From: Streptomyces sp. CB01201
GTDB taxonomy: Bacteria; Actinomycetota; Actinomycetes; Streptomycetales; Streptomycetaceae
Direction: 5' to 3'
DNA: 64,000 nucleotides
Assembly (NCBI RefSeq): GCF_002803085.1
Contig: NZ_NNBJ01000023.1
Location: 50,251 to 114,250 of the forward strand
In this document: in pieces, positions 15,169-23,773 of the stretch
Position numbering within the stretch: position 1 is the stretch's first letter
Layout of the letters: the number at the start of each line of letters is the position of its first letter
Position numbers and translations under genes: made by a program
The notes under the pieces: generated by a model
The model's database searches: none
Told to the model about the DNA's origin: nothing
The model's input: only the letters and a program-made list of their open reading frames with translations

Positions 15169-16434
15169 GTGCACCAGCACCGTGTCATCATCATCGGCGC
15201 CGGCCTCGGCGGCCTCACCCTCGCCCATGGGCTGCGCGCCCGCGGCTTCGACGTCGCCGTGTACGAGCGCGACCCGCACCCGGACCACCGCCCGCAGGGT
15301 TACCGCGTACAACTCGACGAACCCGGGCTCGCGGGTCTGGAAAGCTGCCTGCCGGAGCACCTCTTCCGGCTCGGCCTGGCGACCGCGGCCTCGCCGCCCG
15401 CCCGGGTCTCCGTCCGGGACCGCCACCTCGGCGTACTCGGGGACCGGCCCACCGCCCCCAGCCCGGACCCGTCCGGCAGCACGGACCGCCCCCATCGCTC
15501 GTACGCCTTCAACCGCCCAACTCTGCGCCAGATCCTGCTCTTCGGGCTGGAGAGCACCGTACGCTACGGCGCGGAACTGCTGAGCTGGGAGAGGCGGCAG
15601 GACGGGACGGTCGCCGCGCGGTTCACCGACGGCCGCAGCGCGAATGCCGACCTTCTGGTCGGCGCGGACGGTGTCGGATCGGCGGTGCGCGCACTGCTGC
15701 TCCCTCAGGCCCGGGTCGAGGATGCCGGGCTGCGCCTGATCTACGGGCGGATCCCGCTGCACCCGCGGGCCGCCCGCGCCGGGGAGGCGGGCCGGGCTGC
15801 CGAAGCCGACGGGAGCGCGGACGTACTGCCCCCGTGGGTGTTCGACAGCATCTTCACGGTGGTGACCGGAGGGCCGGGAAGCCCGCACGTCGGGTTCGGG
15901 CCCGTACGGTTCGACCGCCCTCCCGGCGAGGCCGGTCCGGCACACTCGCCGGCCGTCCCTCTCGCCCCCGTCGGCGACTACATCGCCTGCATGGTGGGAG
16001 CGCCGGCCGACCACCCGGACGTACCCCCGTTCCCCGAACTGCGCGGTCTCGGCGGCCCGGCCCTGCGCGAGCTGGCCGGGCGTCTGATGGGCGACGACTG
16101 GCACCCCGATGTGCACCGCCTCCTGGCGCATTGGGACCCCAGCTCGCTGTTCCCGCTGCGCGTTTCCACGGCTCGTCCCGTACCACCGTGGGAAGCGGGC
16201 CCCGTCACCCTGCTCGGGGACGCGATCCACGCCATGAGCCCGGTGCTGGCCATGGGCGCGAACACCGCGATCCGCGACGCCGCCGAGCTGACCCGGACCC
16301 TGGCCGTGGCCGCGGACTCCCGCACGCCGCTCGTGGACGCCGTACGCGCCTACGAGATCCGGATGACGGAGTACGCCTTCCCGATCGTGGCCGCCTCCCA
16401 GCGAACGGGCCGACAGCGGATCGGTCAGAAATAG
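15169..16434 (+). CDS. FAD-dependent aromatic-type monooxygenase
   Basis: The 421-residue protein carries the PHBH-fold FAD signature: GxGxxG dinucleotide motif near the start (HRVIIIGAGLGGLTLAHGLR), an arginine-containing NRPTLRQILL, the DG motif in LLVGADGVGSAVR and the GD motif in VTLLGDAIHAMSPVLAMGAN. Enzymes of this kind use NAD(P)H and oxygen to hydroxylate aromatic or polyketide substrates. Start is GTG with a GAAGGCAG-like site upstream. No polyketide genes lie beside it; a detoxification or tailoring role is equally possible. Confidence 0.92.
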   Translation: MHQHRVIIIGAGLGGLTLAHGLRARGFDVAVYERDPHPDHRPQGYRVQLDEPGLAGLESCLPEHLFRLGLATAASPPARVSVRDRHLGVLGDRPTAPSPDPSGSTDRPHRSYAFNRPTLRQILLFGLESTVRYGAELLSWERRQDGTVAARFTDGRSANADLLVGADGVGSAVRALLLPQARVEDAGLRLIYGRIPLHPRAARAGEAGRAAEADGSADVLPPWVFDSIFTVVTGGPGSPHVGFGPVRFDRPPGEAGPAHSPAVPLAPVGDYIACMVGAPADHPDVPPFPELRGLGGPALRELAGRLMGDDWHPDVHRLLAHWDPSSLFPLRVSTARPVPPWEAGPVTLLGDAIHAMSPVLAMGANTAIRDAAELTRTLAVAADSRTPLVDAVRAYEIRMTEYAFPIVAASQRTGRQRIGQK

Positions 16435-16604
16435 GCGACCGGTCGGGCGGGGCACGCCTCGCCCGACCCACCCCGCCGACCCGCGGCGGCTGTACGGGAC
16501 CGTGACCCCGCAATGCGGCTTTCAGCGTGTCCGTGGTGTCACAATCCTGGCCAGTCGTGGACACGGCGATGAGTTCTCGCTGCCTGAAGAGTCATTGCGT
16601 ACCT

Positions 16605-16617
16605 GAGGTGTCACCTC
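16605..16617. promoter_or_regulatory. 13-bp perfect palindrome upstream of the RibD-C gene
   Basis: GAGGTG-T-CACCTC is perfectly symmetric and ends 27 bases before the start codon of the downstream RibD-C protein, where it would overlap a promoter or the transcript start. No regulator gene is adjacent, so the binding protein, if any, is encoded elsewhere. Confidence 0.45.
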
Positions 16618-16644
16618 GTCGTCACCGCCAATGCAGGAGGAAAG

Positions 16645-17292
16645 ATGGCCCAGCTACTGAGAGTCCAGAACTTCACCATTTCGAGCGACGGTATCGGCGC
16701 CGGTGAGGGCCAAACGCTTGAGAACCCGTTCGGTCCCGGCATCGATCCCGCGAAACTGTTCACCTGGGCCGGAGCCACGGCCAGCTGGCCCATGCGGACC
16801 GACGGTGGCGGCAGTCGCGGCCTCGACGACTACCTGACGCGGGACTACGCCCGCAACATCGGCGCCGAGATCATGGGCCGCAACAAGTTCGGTCCCCAGC
16901 GCGGGCCCTGGCAGAACCACGAGTGGCGCGGCTGGTGGGGTGAGGAGCCCCCGTTCCACACCCCGGTGTTCGTCATGACCCACCATGAACGTCCGTCGAT
17001 CACGCTTTCCGACACCACCTTCCACTTCGTCTCCGGCGATCCGGCAGCGATCCTGGAACAGGCGCGGGAAGCAGCGCAGGGCAAGGACGTCCGGCTCGGC
17101 GGCGGAGTCACCACCATCCGGCAGTTCCTCGACGCCGACCTGGTCGACACCATGCATGTCGTCGTGACACCCGCGAAGCTCGGATCCGGTCTCCGGCTCT
17201 GGGACGCGCCCGATGAGTTGCTCGACCGGTTCCACCTCGATGTTGTGCCCAGCCCGAGCGGTGTGACGCACCACCTGTTCTGGAGGAAGTGA
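16645..17292 (+). CDS. RibD-C / dihydrofolate-reductase-fold protein
   Basis: A textbook ribosome site (AGGAGGAAAG) precedes the ATG. The 215-residue product has the DHFR-like fold of the RibD C-terminal family: N-terminal strand VQNFTISSDGIGAGEG, a NADPH-site region EIMGRNKFGP, TPVFVMTHHERPSI, the glycine-rich LGGGVTTIRQFLDADLVD, and a C-terminal GSGLRLWDAP. The family binds NADPH and reduces diverse small molecules; most members have no known substrate. The gene is followed by a strong bidirectional terminator. Another member of the same fold lies at 44303-44866. Confidence 0.88.
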   Translation: MAQLLRVQNFTISSDGIGAGEGQTLENPFGPGIDPAKLFTWAGATASWPMRTDGGGSRGLDDYLTRDYARNIGAEIMGRNKFGPQRGPWQNHEWRGWWGEEPPFHTPVFVMTHHERPSITLSDTTFHFVSGDPAAILEQAREAAQGKDVRLGGGVTTIRQFLDADLVDTMHVVVTPAKLGSGLRLWDAPDELLDRFHLDVVPSPSGVTHHLFWRK

Positions 17293-17340
17293 CACGAGCG
17301 CTCCCCGGCGTGCCGGGTTCCACGCCGCCAGAGCACCAGA

Positions 17341-17380
17341 ACGGCCCGTTCCGCATTGCTCTGGATGCGGAACGGGCCGT
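17341..17380. terminator. Bidirectional 16-bp-stem terminator
   Basis: ACGGCCCGTTCCGCAT pairs perfectly with its complement around the loop TGCTCTGG. It lies between the stop of the RibD-C gene (plus) and the stop of the large secreted gene (minus) and should end both transcripts. Confidence 0.9.
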
Positions 17381-17416
17381 GCTGTGGCGCGAGGTCCCAC
17401 CCGACGGTGGTCGGTC

Positions 17417-20400
17417 CTACAGACCGACGGTGAGGGTGAAGGGCTGGGTCGCGGTTCCCGCCGTGTTCTTGGCGGTGAGCGTGAGGTGGTACGTGCCGGG
17501 AACCAGAGTGGTTCCGGTGATGGTCGCCGTTCCGTTGCTCGCGGGGGTGAACTTGAAGCCCGCCGGCAGGGTGCCGCTCTCCGTGAGGGTCGCGGTCGGG
17601 CTGCCCGTAGTGGTGACCGTGAAGGCGAACCGGGTGAGAATTCCGGCGACGGCGCTGGACTTGCTCGTGAAGGCCGGGGACTGGCTGACGGTGATCGTCA
17701 GCGGGCCGGTGGCCTTGCCCGCACTGTTGGCGGCGCTGATGGTCAGCGGGTAGCTGCCCCCGCTCCCGGGCCCAGGGGTGCCGGACACGGTGGCGGTCCC
17801 GTTGCCGTTGTCCTTGAAGGTGATCCCGGACGGCAGAGCCCCGGACTCGGTGAGCGCGGGGACCGGCGTACCCGTGGTGGTGACGGTGGTGCTGAACGCG
17901 GTGCCGACCGTGGCGGAGGCGGTGGTCGGGCCGGTGACCACGGGTGCGGTGCCGGGGGTGCTGCCGCCGGCGGGCACGGTGACCGTGATCGAGCTGCCGG
18001 CGCCCACGGGGGCCCAGGCCGATCGGGTGCCGCCGTAGGACTCGCCGAAGTCGGCCCCGTTGACCGTGCTGCCGGCGGGGACGGTGACCGGCACCGAGAC
18101 CGCGGAGCCGCCGGAGTTCGCGACCACGACGGAGCCGTTCTGCACCGTGGCCGTGACGTCGGCGGCGTTCCTCGCGGTCGCCCAGGCCGCGGACTCGGCC
18201 AGCACCTGGGACTGCGTGGCGTCGGTCATCTGGACCAGCGGCGCGGTGGACCAACTCGCGTACTGCGCCTGCATGTTGCTCAGCAGCGTCAGCAGCGTAT
18301 AGCCGTAGTCGGAGGTGGTTCCGCCCACGGTTTTCGACGCCGGCCCGATCAGGTTGGACTGGTGGGCGTAGTTCATGCGCGGGTCGTCGGCCAGCACATG
18401 GCCGAGCATGATCCGGGACTCGGAGGCGAGCACGGTGGCTTCGGTGGCGGGAGTCGTGGTGCAGGTGGTGGACGGTGTGTTGGAGCACTTTCCGGTCTCG
18501 GCCGGATACTGGCCGTCGCCGATCGAGGAGCCGGCGGCGACGTAGGCGGTGTTGTACTCGTTCAGCTCGTCGGCCCAGTTGGCCGCGTTGTAGTAGATGT
18601 TGCTGGGGTAACGGGGTGCCGAGGCCGCGCTGTTGCTGGTCCCGCCCGCGCTGGTGCCGTTGATCGTGTACGACTGGGGCTGGCGCGAGGCATCGGCGCC
18701 GAAGACGCTGACGCCGGTGTCGGCGAAGGCCTTCGGGGTGTTCGGGTTCTCCAGGCCGGAGTGCTCGCCGGTGACGACGGAGTGTGCGGAGAAGTTGCTC
18801 AGGCCGTTGTTGGCGGCGAAGGCGTCATTCAGACCGATCTCCTGCTCGATGCTGGAGTCGGCCGTGGAGCTGCTGGCGGGGACCCAGCCGGCGGCGTTCG
18901 CGCAGCCGATGCCGGGGTCGGTGGCCGTCGGGTAGGTGGCGGTGCTGCCGGGGCCGCCGCCCGGGCTGGTGGCCCCGGTGTCCGTGAAGGAGTAGGACGT
19001 GGCCGAGCCGGCCGGGTCCTCCTTCACCTGGCCGACCAGACCGAAGTCGGTGGAGCCGGCGGGGGCCCGGTAGACGTTGTACCCCCAGAAGCCGGTGCCG
19101 CCGGAATACCGGGACTCCAGCTGCGCCAGGCTCGGGCCGCCGCCGTTGGGGGCGTCGGGCCAGGACAAGGCGACCGATCCGTTCGCCGCGACCGTGATCT
19201 GCTGCGGAGTGGAGGGCTCGGATTCGCCGTAGGCGGTGGCCGCCGTGATCTCGTAGCTGTAACCGCCCGAGGCCAGCGCGCCGTTCGTACCCGCGACCGG
19301 TACGTCCGCGGGCTGCGGGGCCGCGACCGTGCAGCCCAGGAACATGTGCGACCAGGTGTGGTTGATCCAGTTGAACGACGCCTGCTGCTTGAGGAGTTCG
19401 TTCACGAAGGCCGCGTCGTTGGGGTAGGCGGGGTCGACGGTCTGCCCCGGGTCGGTGTAGGTGGTGCCGTTCACCGCGGTGCTGCCCGAGCAGTTGGCGT
19501 TCGACGCGTCAGCCGCGGTGGGCGTGGTGCACGCGCCGATCGCGTTGAACGCGAACTCCAGCTTGATGCCGGTCTGCTTCTCCCAGTTGGCCACGTAGTC
19601 GACGTCCGCGGCGCTCATCTGGGTGTCGGGCGGAGCGTCGGCCGCGTTGCCGCCCACGCCCGGCGGGCACAGGACGTCGTTCGGATCGGTGGCCGCCGGG
19701 GTGCACTGATACTTGTTGCTCCACTCGTTGTCGGCGATGAACACGTCGTCGACGTCCTGCCCGAAGTAGTTCCGGTACAGGCCCAAGTGGGTGTTCTGCG
19801 TTACCCAGTTGATCAATCCGGGGCTCAGCAGCAGCCACGGCAGTTGGGTGGCGTTGTAGTTGAAGGTCAGTGCCAACTCGGCGACACCGGCCTGCGCGTC
19901 GGTGGCCGGATGCTGGTAGACGGCGGCGAGCGTCTGGCCGGCCGCGTTCTGTAGCCAGGGGGTGACGGGTGCGCCGCTGACCGGAGTCGCCGGATAGCCG
20001 TAGGACCCGGTCTCGAAAGGCACCGGCCCCTTCAGTTCCGGCAGCGCGGCAACACCGGACGACGTCAGCTGCGCGGTCCCGCTCATCGCACCCGAGCCGG
20101 CGGGGGTCAGTCCCACCGAGGCCGAGGGATATACGTATCCGTCGATCTGACGTACGCCGAAGCTCGACTCGTAGCTGTCCAGGGCTGTCAGCTGTCCTGA
20201 GCTGAACCACACCGGCGAATCCGCGAACACCACGCCGTTGTAGTAGCCGTGTGTCCCGCTGGAGAGCGGCGGCAGCGAGACCGTTTCGCTGCCCAGGTCG
20301 CCGGTGGAGTTCACCAGGCTGTACGCGACCCCTTCGGTGTCCAGGGCGTGCTGCCACGCGAGCGTGGTCGGATCCTCCTGGCCGCCGCCGATCAGGAGGA

Positions 20401-20524
20401 CCTTCAGATCCAGTTGCGGAGCCGGGTCCGCGAACGCGGGCGCCGACGCCGACACCTGTGTCGATATCGCTAACACGAACGCGGCCGCCCCGGCAACAGC
20501 CCACTGTGCTGCACGTCTTATCAC
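17417..20524 (-). CDS. Very large secreted protein resembling Agd3 (CE18) polysaccharide deacetylases, with C-terminal Ig-like domains
   Basis: I start it at the GTG at 20524, seven bases after GGGGAG, giving 1035 residues; TTG codons just upstream are less likely. A Sec signal peptide (basic MIRR, hydrophobic core, SAPAFADP) opens the protein. Residues 35-230 would be a carbohydrate-binding-like domain. A deacetylase-like part has DDVFIADNEW (about 259-268) and NHTWSHMFLGC with two spaced histidines (about 389 and 393), the Asp and HxxxH layout of metal-dependent polysaccharide deacetylases and, as I recall, of fungal Agd3 (family CE18). An inserted Fn3-like stretch and two or three tandem putative-Ig domains (ESGALPSGITF, ESGTLPAGFKF) follow. 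Codon 18 is TTA, so translation may depend on bldA. The CE18 link is an inference. Confidence 0.8.
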   Translation of the reverse strand: MIRRAAQWAVAGAAAFVLAISTQVSASAPAFADPAPQLDLKVLLIGGGQEDPTTLAWQHALDTEGVAYSLVNSTGDLGSETVSLPPLSSGTHGYYNGVVFADSPVWFSSGQLTALDSYESSFGVRQIDGYVYPSASVGLTPAGSGAMSGTAQLTSSGVAALPELKGPVPFETGSYGYPATPVSGAPVTPWLQNAAGQTLAAVYQHPATDAQAGVAELALTFNYNATQLPWLLLSPGLINWVTQNTHLGLYRNYFGQDVDDVFIADNEWSNKYQCTPAATDPNDVLCPPGVGGNAADAPPDTQMSAADVDYVANWEKQTGIKLEFAFNAIGACTTPTAADASNANCSGSTAVNGTTYTDPGQTVDPAYPNDAAFVNELLKQQASFNWINHTWSHMFLGCTVAAPQPADVPVAGTNGALASGGYSYEITAATAYGESEPSTPQQITVAANGSVALSWPDAPNGGGPSLAQLESRYSGGTGFWGYNVYRAPAGSTDFGLVGQVKEDPAGSATSYSFTDTGATSPGGGPGSTATYPTATDPGIGCANAAGWVPASSSTADSSIEQEIGLNDAFAANNGLSNFSAHSVVTGEHSGLENPNTPKAFADTGVSVFGADASRQPQSYTINGTSAGGTSNSAASAPRYPSNIYYNAANWADELNEYNTAYVAAGSSIGDGQYPAETGKCSNTPSTTCTTTPATEATVLASESRIMLGHVLADDPRMNYAHQSNLIGPASKTVGGTTSDYGYTLLTLLSNMQAQYASWSTAPLVQMTDATQSQVLAESAAWATARNAADVTATVQNGSVVVANSGGSAVSVPVTVPAGSTVNGADFGESYGGTRSAWAPVGAGSSITVTVPAGGSTPGTAPVVTGPTTASATVGTAFSTTVTTTGTPVPALTESGALPSGITFKDNGNGTATVSGTPGPGSGGSYPLTISAANSAGKATGPLTITVSQSPAFTSKSSAVAGILTRFAFTVTTTGSPTATLTESGTLPAGFKFTPASNGTATITGTTLVPGTYHLTLTAKNTAGTATQPFTLTVGL
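20471..20473 (-). promoter_or_regulatory. TTA codon in the signal peptide of the CE18-like gene
   Basis: Codon 18 of the gene reads TTA (FVLAIST context). In Streptomyces TTA is decoded only by the bldA tRNA, which accumulates late, so a TTA near the start usually delays translation until development. This is one of only two in-frame TTA codons I found in the window. Confidence 0.8.
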
Positions 20525-20719
20525 TGACTTTCTCCCCAACAACTCGTCTGCCCCGACCGCCCCTTGAGTAAGACCGGGCGGCTAGCGCAGCATCCGGCGC
20601 TCTGGGTGCGGTGAACATGGACATGGGAATATCCAGAGCAGAACTTCAGCTGCCTTTGCCGGACCGGCCTCCTGGGATGCCGCGGCGGAGCCGGCTGCCG
20701 TGCGGTGGATGATGGAGCC

Positions 20720-21157
20720 ATGCTCGTTCGCATCGAGGGATCACGGCTGCCCGGCCGGGAGTGCGGTCCCGAACACCGCAACGTCCACGTTGCCGTACAG
20801 CGGCGTGACCGACCCACGGAGCTGCTCGGGCCGCACCCCGGCGATGCGCCATCGGCGGAGTGGGAACTGGAGGTCACGGCCACGCCCGTTGAGGGAGGGT
20901 GGGACCTGAGGGGCCCCTGTGTCCAGGGCCGTCCGGGCGGCAGGTTCCTCTACCTGTCCTGGGGCACGGTCGACGCACACGGGACGTTCGCGATGTTCCG
21001 GAGGGCGAAGCTTCTGTTCGACGGCATCGCGCCCGCGATTCTTGCGTCGGCTGTCGAAGGGGGCCTGCTGGTGGGGAGGTTGGGGCTGACGGACCCGCAG
21101 GGGAACCCGCTGTGCGCGGCTGTCCGGCCACCTCTGATCGAGTGGTCCGCCTCGTAG
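20720..21157 (+). CDS. DUF5990 family protein
   Basis: With the ATG at 20720 (GGAG upstream) the product has 145 residues. The sequence follows the pattern I recall for DUF5990: MLVRIEGSRLPGREC, NVHVAVQRR, PSAEWELEVT, DLRGPCVQGRPGGRFLYLSW and TFAMFRRAKLLFD. Function of the family is unknown; it is a compact beta-rich cytosolic protein common in Streptomyces. The gene is divergent from the large secreted gene and ends before a bidirectional terminator shared with gdhA. Confidence 0.85.
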   Translation: MLVRIEGSRLPGRECGPEHRNVHVAVQRRDRPTELLGPHPGDAPSAEWELEVTATPVEGGWDLRGPCVQGRPGGRFLYLSWGTVDAHGTFAMFRRAKLLFDGIAPAILASAVEGGLLVGRLGLTDPQGNPLCAAVRPPLIEWSAS

Positions 21158-21219
21158 CGGCCGGGTACGGATCGATCCCCGGCGAGACCGCATCACCGCG
21201 TCCTCGCCGCGGAACGCCC

Positions 21220-21252
21220 GCCTCGCCGCCATCCCCACATGGCCGGCGAGGC
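21220..21252. terminator. Hairpin between DUF5990 and gdhA
   Basis: GCCTCGCCGCCAT pairs with ATGGCCGGCGAGGC with a single bulged base around the loop CCCCAC. It sits between two convergent genes and can terminate both. Confidence 0.8.
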
Positions 21253-21268
21253 GAGCGGACCGAACGGC

Positions 21269-22618
21269 TTAGATCACGCCTTGGGCGAGCATGGCGTCGG
21301 CGACCCGCTCGAAGCCGGCGATGTTGGCGCCCGTCACGTAGTCGCCCGGGGCCCCGTACCGCTCGGCCGTCTCGTACGAGACCGCGTGGATGGACCGCAT
21401 GATGCCGGCGAGTTCGTCCTCCACCCGCTCACGGCTCCATGCCACCCGGCCCGCGTTCTGGGCCATCTCCAGCGCGCTGACGGCGACACCGCCCGCGTTG
21501 GCGGCCTTGCCAGGGCCGAAGGCGACGCCCGCCTCCTGGAAGAGGTGCACCGCTTCGGGGGTGGTGGGCATGTTCGCGCCCTCGGAGACCGCCTTGACGC
21601 CGCTCGCGGTGAGCGCGCGTGCGTCCTCCACGCCCAGCTCGTTCTGCGTTGCCGACGGGAAGGCGACGTCCGCCGGAACCTCCCAGACCCGGCCCTGGCG
21701 TACGAAGCGGGCGGACGAACCGCGCCGGGTGGCGTAGTCGCTCACGCGGCCCCGCTCGACCTCCTTGATCTGCTTGAGCAGAGCCAGGTCGATGCCCTTG
21801 TCGTCGACCACGTAGCCGGACGAGTCGGAGGCCGTCAGCGGGTTGGCGCCCAGCTGCTGGAGCTTCTCGATCGTGTAGAGGGCCACGTTGCCGGAGCCGG
21901 AGACGACCGCGCTGAGCCCGTCGAGGGACTCCCCGCGTGCCTTCAGCATCTCGGCGGCGAACAGCACGGCACCGTAACCGGTGGCCTCGGGACGGATCGC
22001 GGAACCGCCCCAGCCCTGGCCCTTGCCGGTCAGGACGCCCGCCTCCCAGCGGTTGGTGATGCGGCGGTACTGGCCGAACAGGTAGCCGATCTCGCGGCCG
22101 CCGACGCCGATGTCGCCGGCCGGGATGTCGGTGTGCTCACCGATGTGCCGGGACAGCTCGGTCATGAACGACTGGCAGAACCGCATGACCTCGGCCGCGG
22201 ACTTGCCGTGCGGGTCGAAGTCGCTGCCGCCCTTGCCGCCGCCGATGCCGAGACCGGTCAGGGCGTTCTTGAAGATCTGCTCGAAGCCGAGGAACTTCAC
22301 CACGCCGATGTCCACCGACGGGTGGAAGCGCAGGCCGCCCTTGTACGGGCCCAGCGCGCTGTTGAACTCCACCCGGTAGCCGCGGTTGACGTGCACCCGG
22401 CCGTGGTCATCCGTCCACGGCACCCGGAAGATGATCTGCCGCTCCGGCTCCAGGAGCCGCTCGACGAGCCCGGCCTCCGCGTACTCCGGGCGGGCCGCGA
22501 GGACCGGACCCAGGGTGTCCAGGACCTCCCGTACGGCTTGGTGGAACTCGGGCTGCCCGGGGTTGCGGCGCTCGATGTCTGCCCGCAGTGCGTCCAGCCT
22601 GTCCTTGGGGTCGGTCAC
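21269..22618 (-). CDS. gdhA: NADP-dependent glutamate dehydrogenase
   Basis: The GTG at 22618 follows AAGGAA and gives 449 residues, the normal size for hexameric NADP-type enzymes. Conserved elements are all present: NRGYRVEFNSALGPYKGGLRF with its catalytic-site lysine (broken at PYKGG), GGGKGGSDFDPHGKS with the second lysine, the PAGDIGVGGREIGYL aspartate motif, and a Rossmann segment SGSGNVALYTIEKLQQLG. The enzyme aminates 2-oxoglutarate with ammonium and NADPH to make glutamate. In Streptomyces gdhA is linked to nitrogen control (GlnR); I see no clean GlnR box in the upstream region. The gene is monocistronic. Confidence 0.96.
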   Translation of the reverse strand: MTDPKDRLDALRADIERRNPGQPEFHQAVREVLDTLGPVLAARPEYAEAGLVERLLEPERQIIFRVPWTDDHGRVHVNRGYRVEFNSALGPYKGGLRFHPSVDIGVVKFLGFEQIFKNALTGLGIGGGKGGSDFDPHGKSAAEVMRFCQSFMTELSRHIGEHTDIPAGDIGVGGREIGYLFGQYRRITNRWEAGVLTGKGQGWGGSAIRPEATGYGAVLFAAEMLKARGESLDGLSAVVSGSGNVALYTIEKLQQLGANPLTASDSSGYVVDDKGIDLALLKQIKEVERGRVSDYATRRGSSARFVRQGRVWEVPADVAFPSATQNELGVEDARALTASGVKAVSEGANMPTTPEAVHLFQEAGVAFGPGKAANAGGVAVSALEMAQNAGRVAWSRERVEDELAGIMRSIHAVSYETAERYGAPGDYVTGANIAGFERVADAMLAQGVI

Positions 22619-22973
22619 AATCGGTTCCTTTCCGACGTCTGTTCCGGCGGGCGTGCGGGCCCAGTTCACAGTGCCACACCGCGGTTCGGGCAACGTCGCC
22701 GGTCCACCCCTTGGCACGGCCCGGCCGCACGGCTTCACCACGCGTGGTCACCGTCGGACAGCCGCCCTCTGCCGCCCCGCCGCCTTCATGCCGATGAACG
22801 GCATTCGCGTGCTTTGAACTGTCCGGTCGGACTTGCGCAGTGGAGACGTCGGGCCGACAACATCGGTTGCGACGCGGCGCGTTGCTGCCGGGCCGGAGGG
22901 GCACGGGTACGGGTTCGGGGGGTGGGTGCTTCCGGTGCCTCACGCCAGGCGCAGCGGGCTCGCCTCGGCCCGC
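22619..22973. other. 355-bp region upstream of gdhA
   Basis: This stretch lies between the gdhA start and the stop of the TetR gene on the same strand. Apart from the gdhA ribosome site and presumably its promoter I see no gene, repeat or convincing operator. Confidence 0.4.
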
Positions 22974-23675
22974 TCAGGCCCCCGCTTGCAGACGCAGGCC
23001 CGCCAGGGTCAGTTCCAACGCCGAACGGAACTGCTCGATGTCGTCGTGCCCGTCGAACTCGTCGACGATCTCGTGCACGAACGGGAAGTCCGCCGGGTCG
23101 AGCTCTCGCCAGGCCTGGGCGTAGCGGCCCAGGAACTCGTCGCGGCCCACCGCGCCGTCGAGCACCTCCTGGGGCGGCTCCTGGCCCAGGTCGATGGCGG
23201 AGCCGACGACGACCCCCACGACCGCGGACACGGCATGGAATCGCTGACGCGCGGTGAGGTCCAGCCGGAGGGTCTGCTGCCCGAGCTTCTCGTAGAGGCG
23301 CAGCGCGTTGCCCTGGACGTCCGTGTTGCGCATGAAATACGCCCCCAGCCAGGGCCTTTCCATGATCGCGTCGAAGAGGGAGACGGCCATCGCGCGGAGG
23401 TCGTCGATCGGGTCGTCGTGGGACGGGAGTGCCTCGATGTCGGCGAGCGCGGCCCCGATCACGTGGTCGGTGGCGCGGTCGAGCAGCTCGTCCTTGCTCG
23501 CCACGTACCAATAGATGCTGGCGACGCCGCCCCCGAGGCGCTGCGCGAGCGCCCGGAAGGTGAGCGCGGGCTCTCCTGCCTCGTCGAGCAGGGCCACTGC
23601 CTCGGTGAGGACCGACTCCATCGAGTGCGAAGCCCGTCGACGTCCTCCGCGGGGGCGGTCCTGCTGGGGAGCCAT
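22974..23675 (-). CDS. TetR-family repressor of the adjacent MFS exporter
   Basis: A 233-residue protein with an N-terminal TetR helix-turn-helix (ESVLTEAVALLDEAGEPALT, FRALAQRLGGGVASIYWYVA, SKDELLDRATDHVIG) and an all-helical C-terminal ligand domain. A basic MAPQQDRPRGGRRRASHS tail precedes the domain. It is divergent from a 14-segment MFS transporter, with two copies of GAACGYTGTTC in the intergenic space. The arrangement is the standard one for a drug- or metabolite-inducible exporter: the ligand releases TetR and both genes are expressed. Confidence 0.93.
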   Translation of the reverse strand: MAPQQDRPRGGRRRASHSMESVLTEAVALLDEAGEPALTFRALAQRLGGGVASIYWYVASKDELLDRATDHVIGAALADIEALPSHDDPIDDLRAMAVSLFDAIMERPWLGAYFMRNTDVQGNALRLYEKLGQQTLRLDLTARQRFHAVSAVVGVVVGSAIDLGQEPPQEVLDGAVGRDEFLGRYAQAWRELDPADFPFVHEIVDEFDGHDDIEQFRSALELTLAGLRLQAGA

Positions 23676-23703
23676 GGCTTCACCTCTCGTTTTGCATCGT
23701 ATC

Positions 23704-23757
23704 GAACGTTGTTCTATCGTAGCTCATCGTACGCCGTTCGATAACGGAACGCTGTTC
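23704..23757. promoter_or_regulatory. Twin TetR operator half-palindromes GAACGYTGTTC
   Basis: GAACGTTGTTC (23704-23714) and GAACGCTGTTC (23747-23757) are two 4-3-4 inverted repeats 43 bases apart in the TetR-MFS intergenic region, with a further CGTTC/GAACG dyad between them. The right copy ends 16 bases before the MFS start codon, a good position for repression. Confidence 0.7.
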
Positions 23758-23773
23758 GATGACAAGGACTGCC

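Noticed and set aside
17384..19954. 856-codon plus-strand frame opposite the CE18-like gene
   Set aside because: Gly/Arg/Val-rich low-complexity translation typical of the strand opposite a high-GC gene; the minus-strand product has a signal peptide and real domains.
22619..22760. GlnR box upstream of gdhA
   Set aside because: A GTGAAC-like half is present but no convincing paired site with correct spacing.
23759..23773. Upstream ATG for the MFS exporter
   Set aside because: It overlaps the operator and lacks a ribosome site; the ATG at 23774 follows AAGGA.
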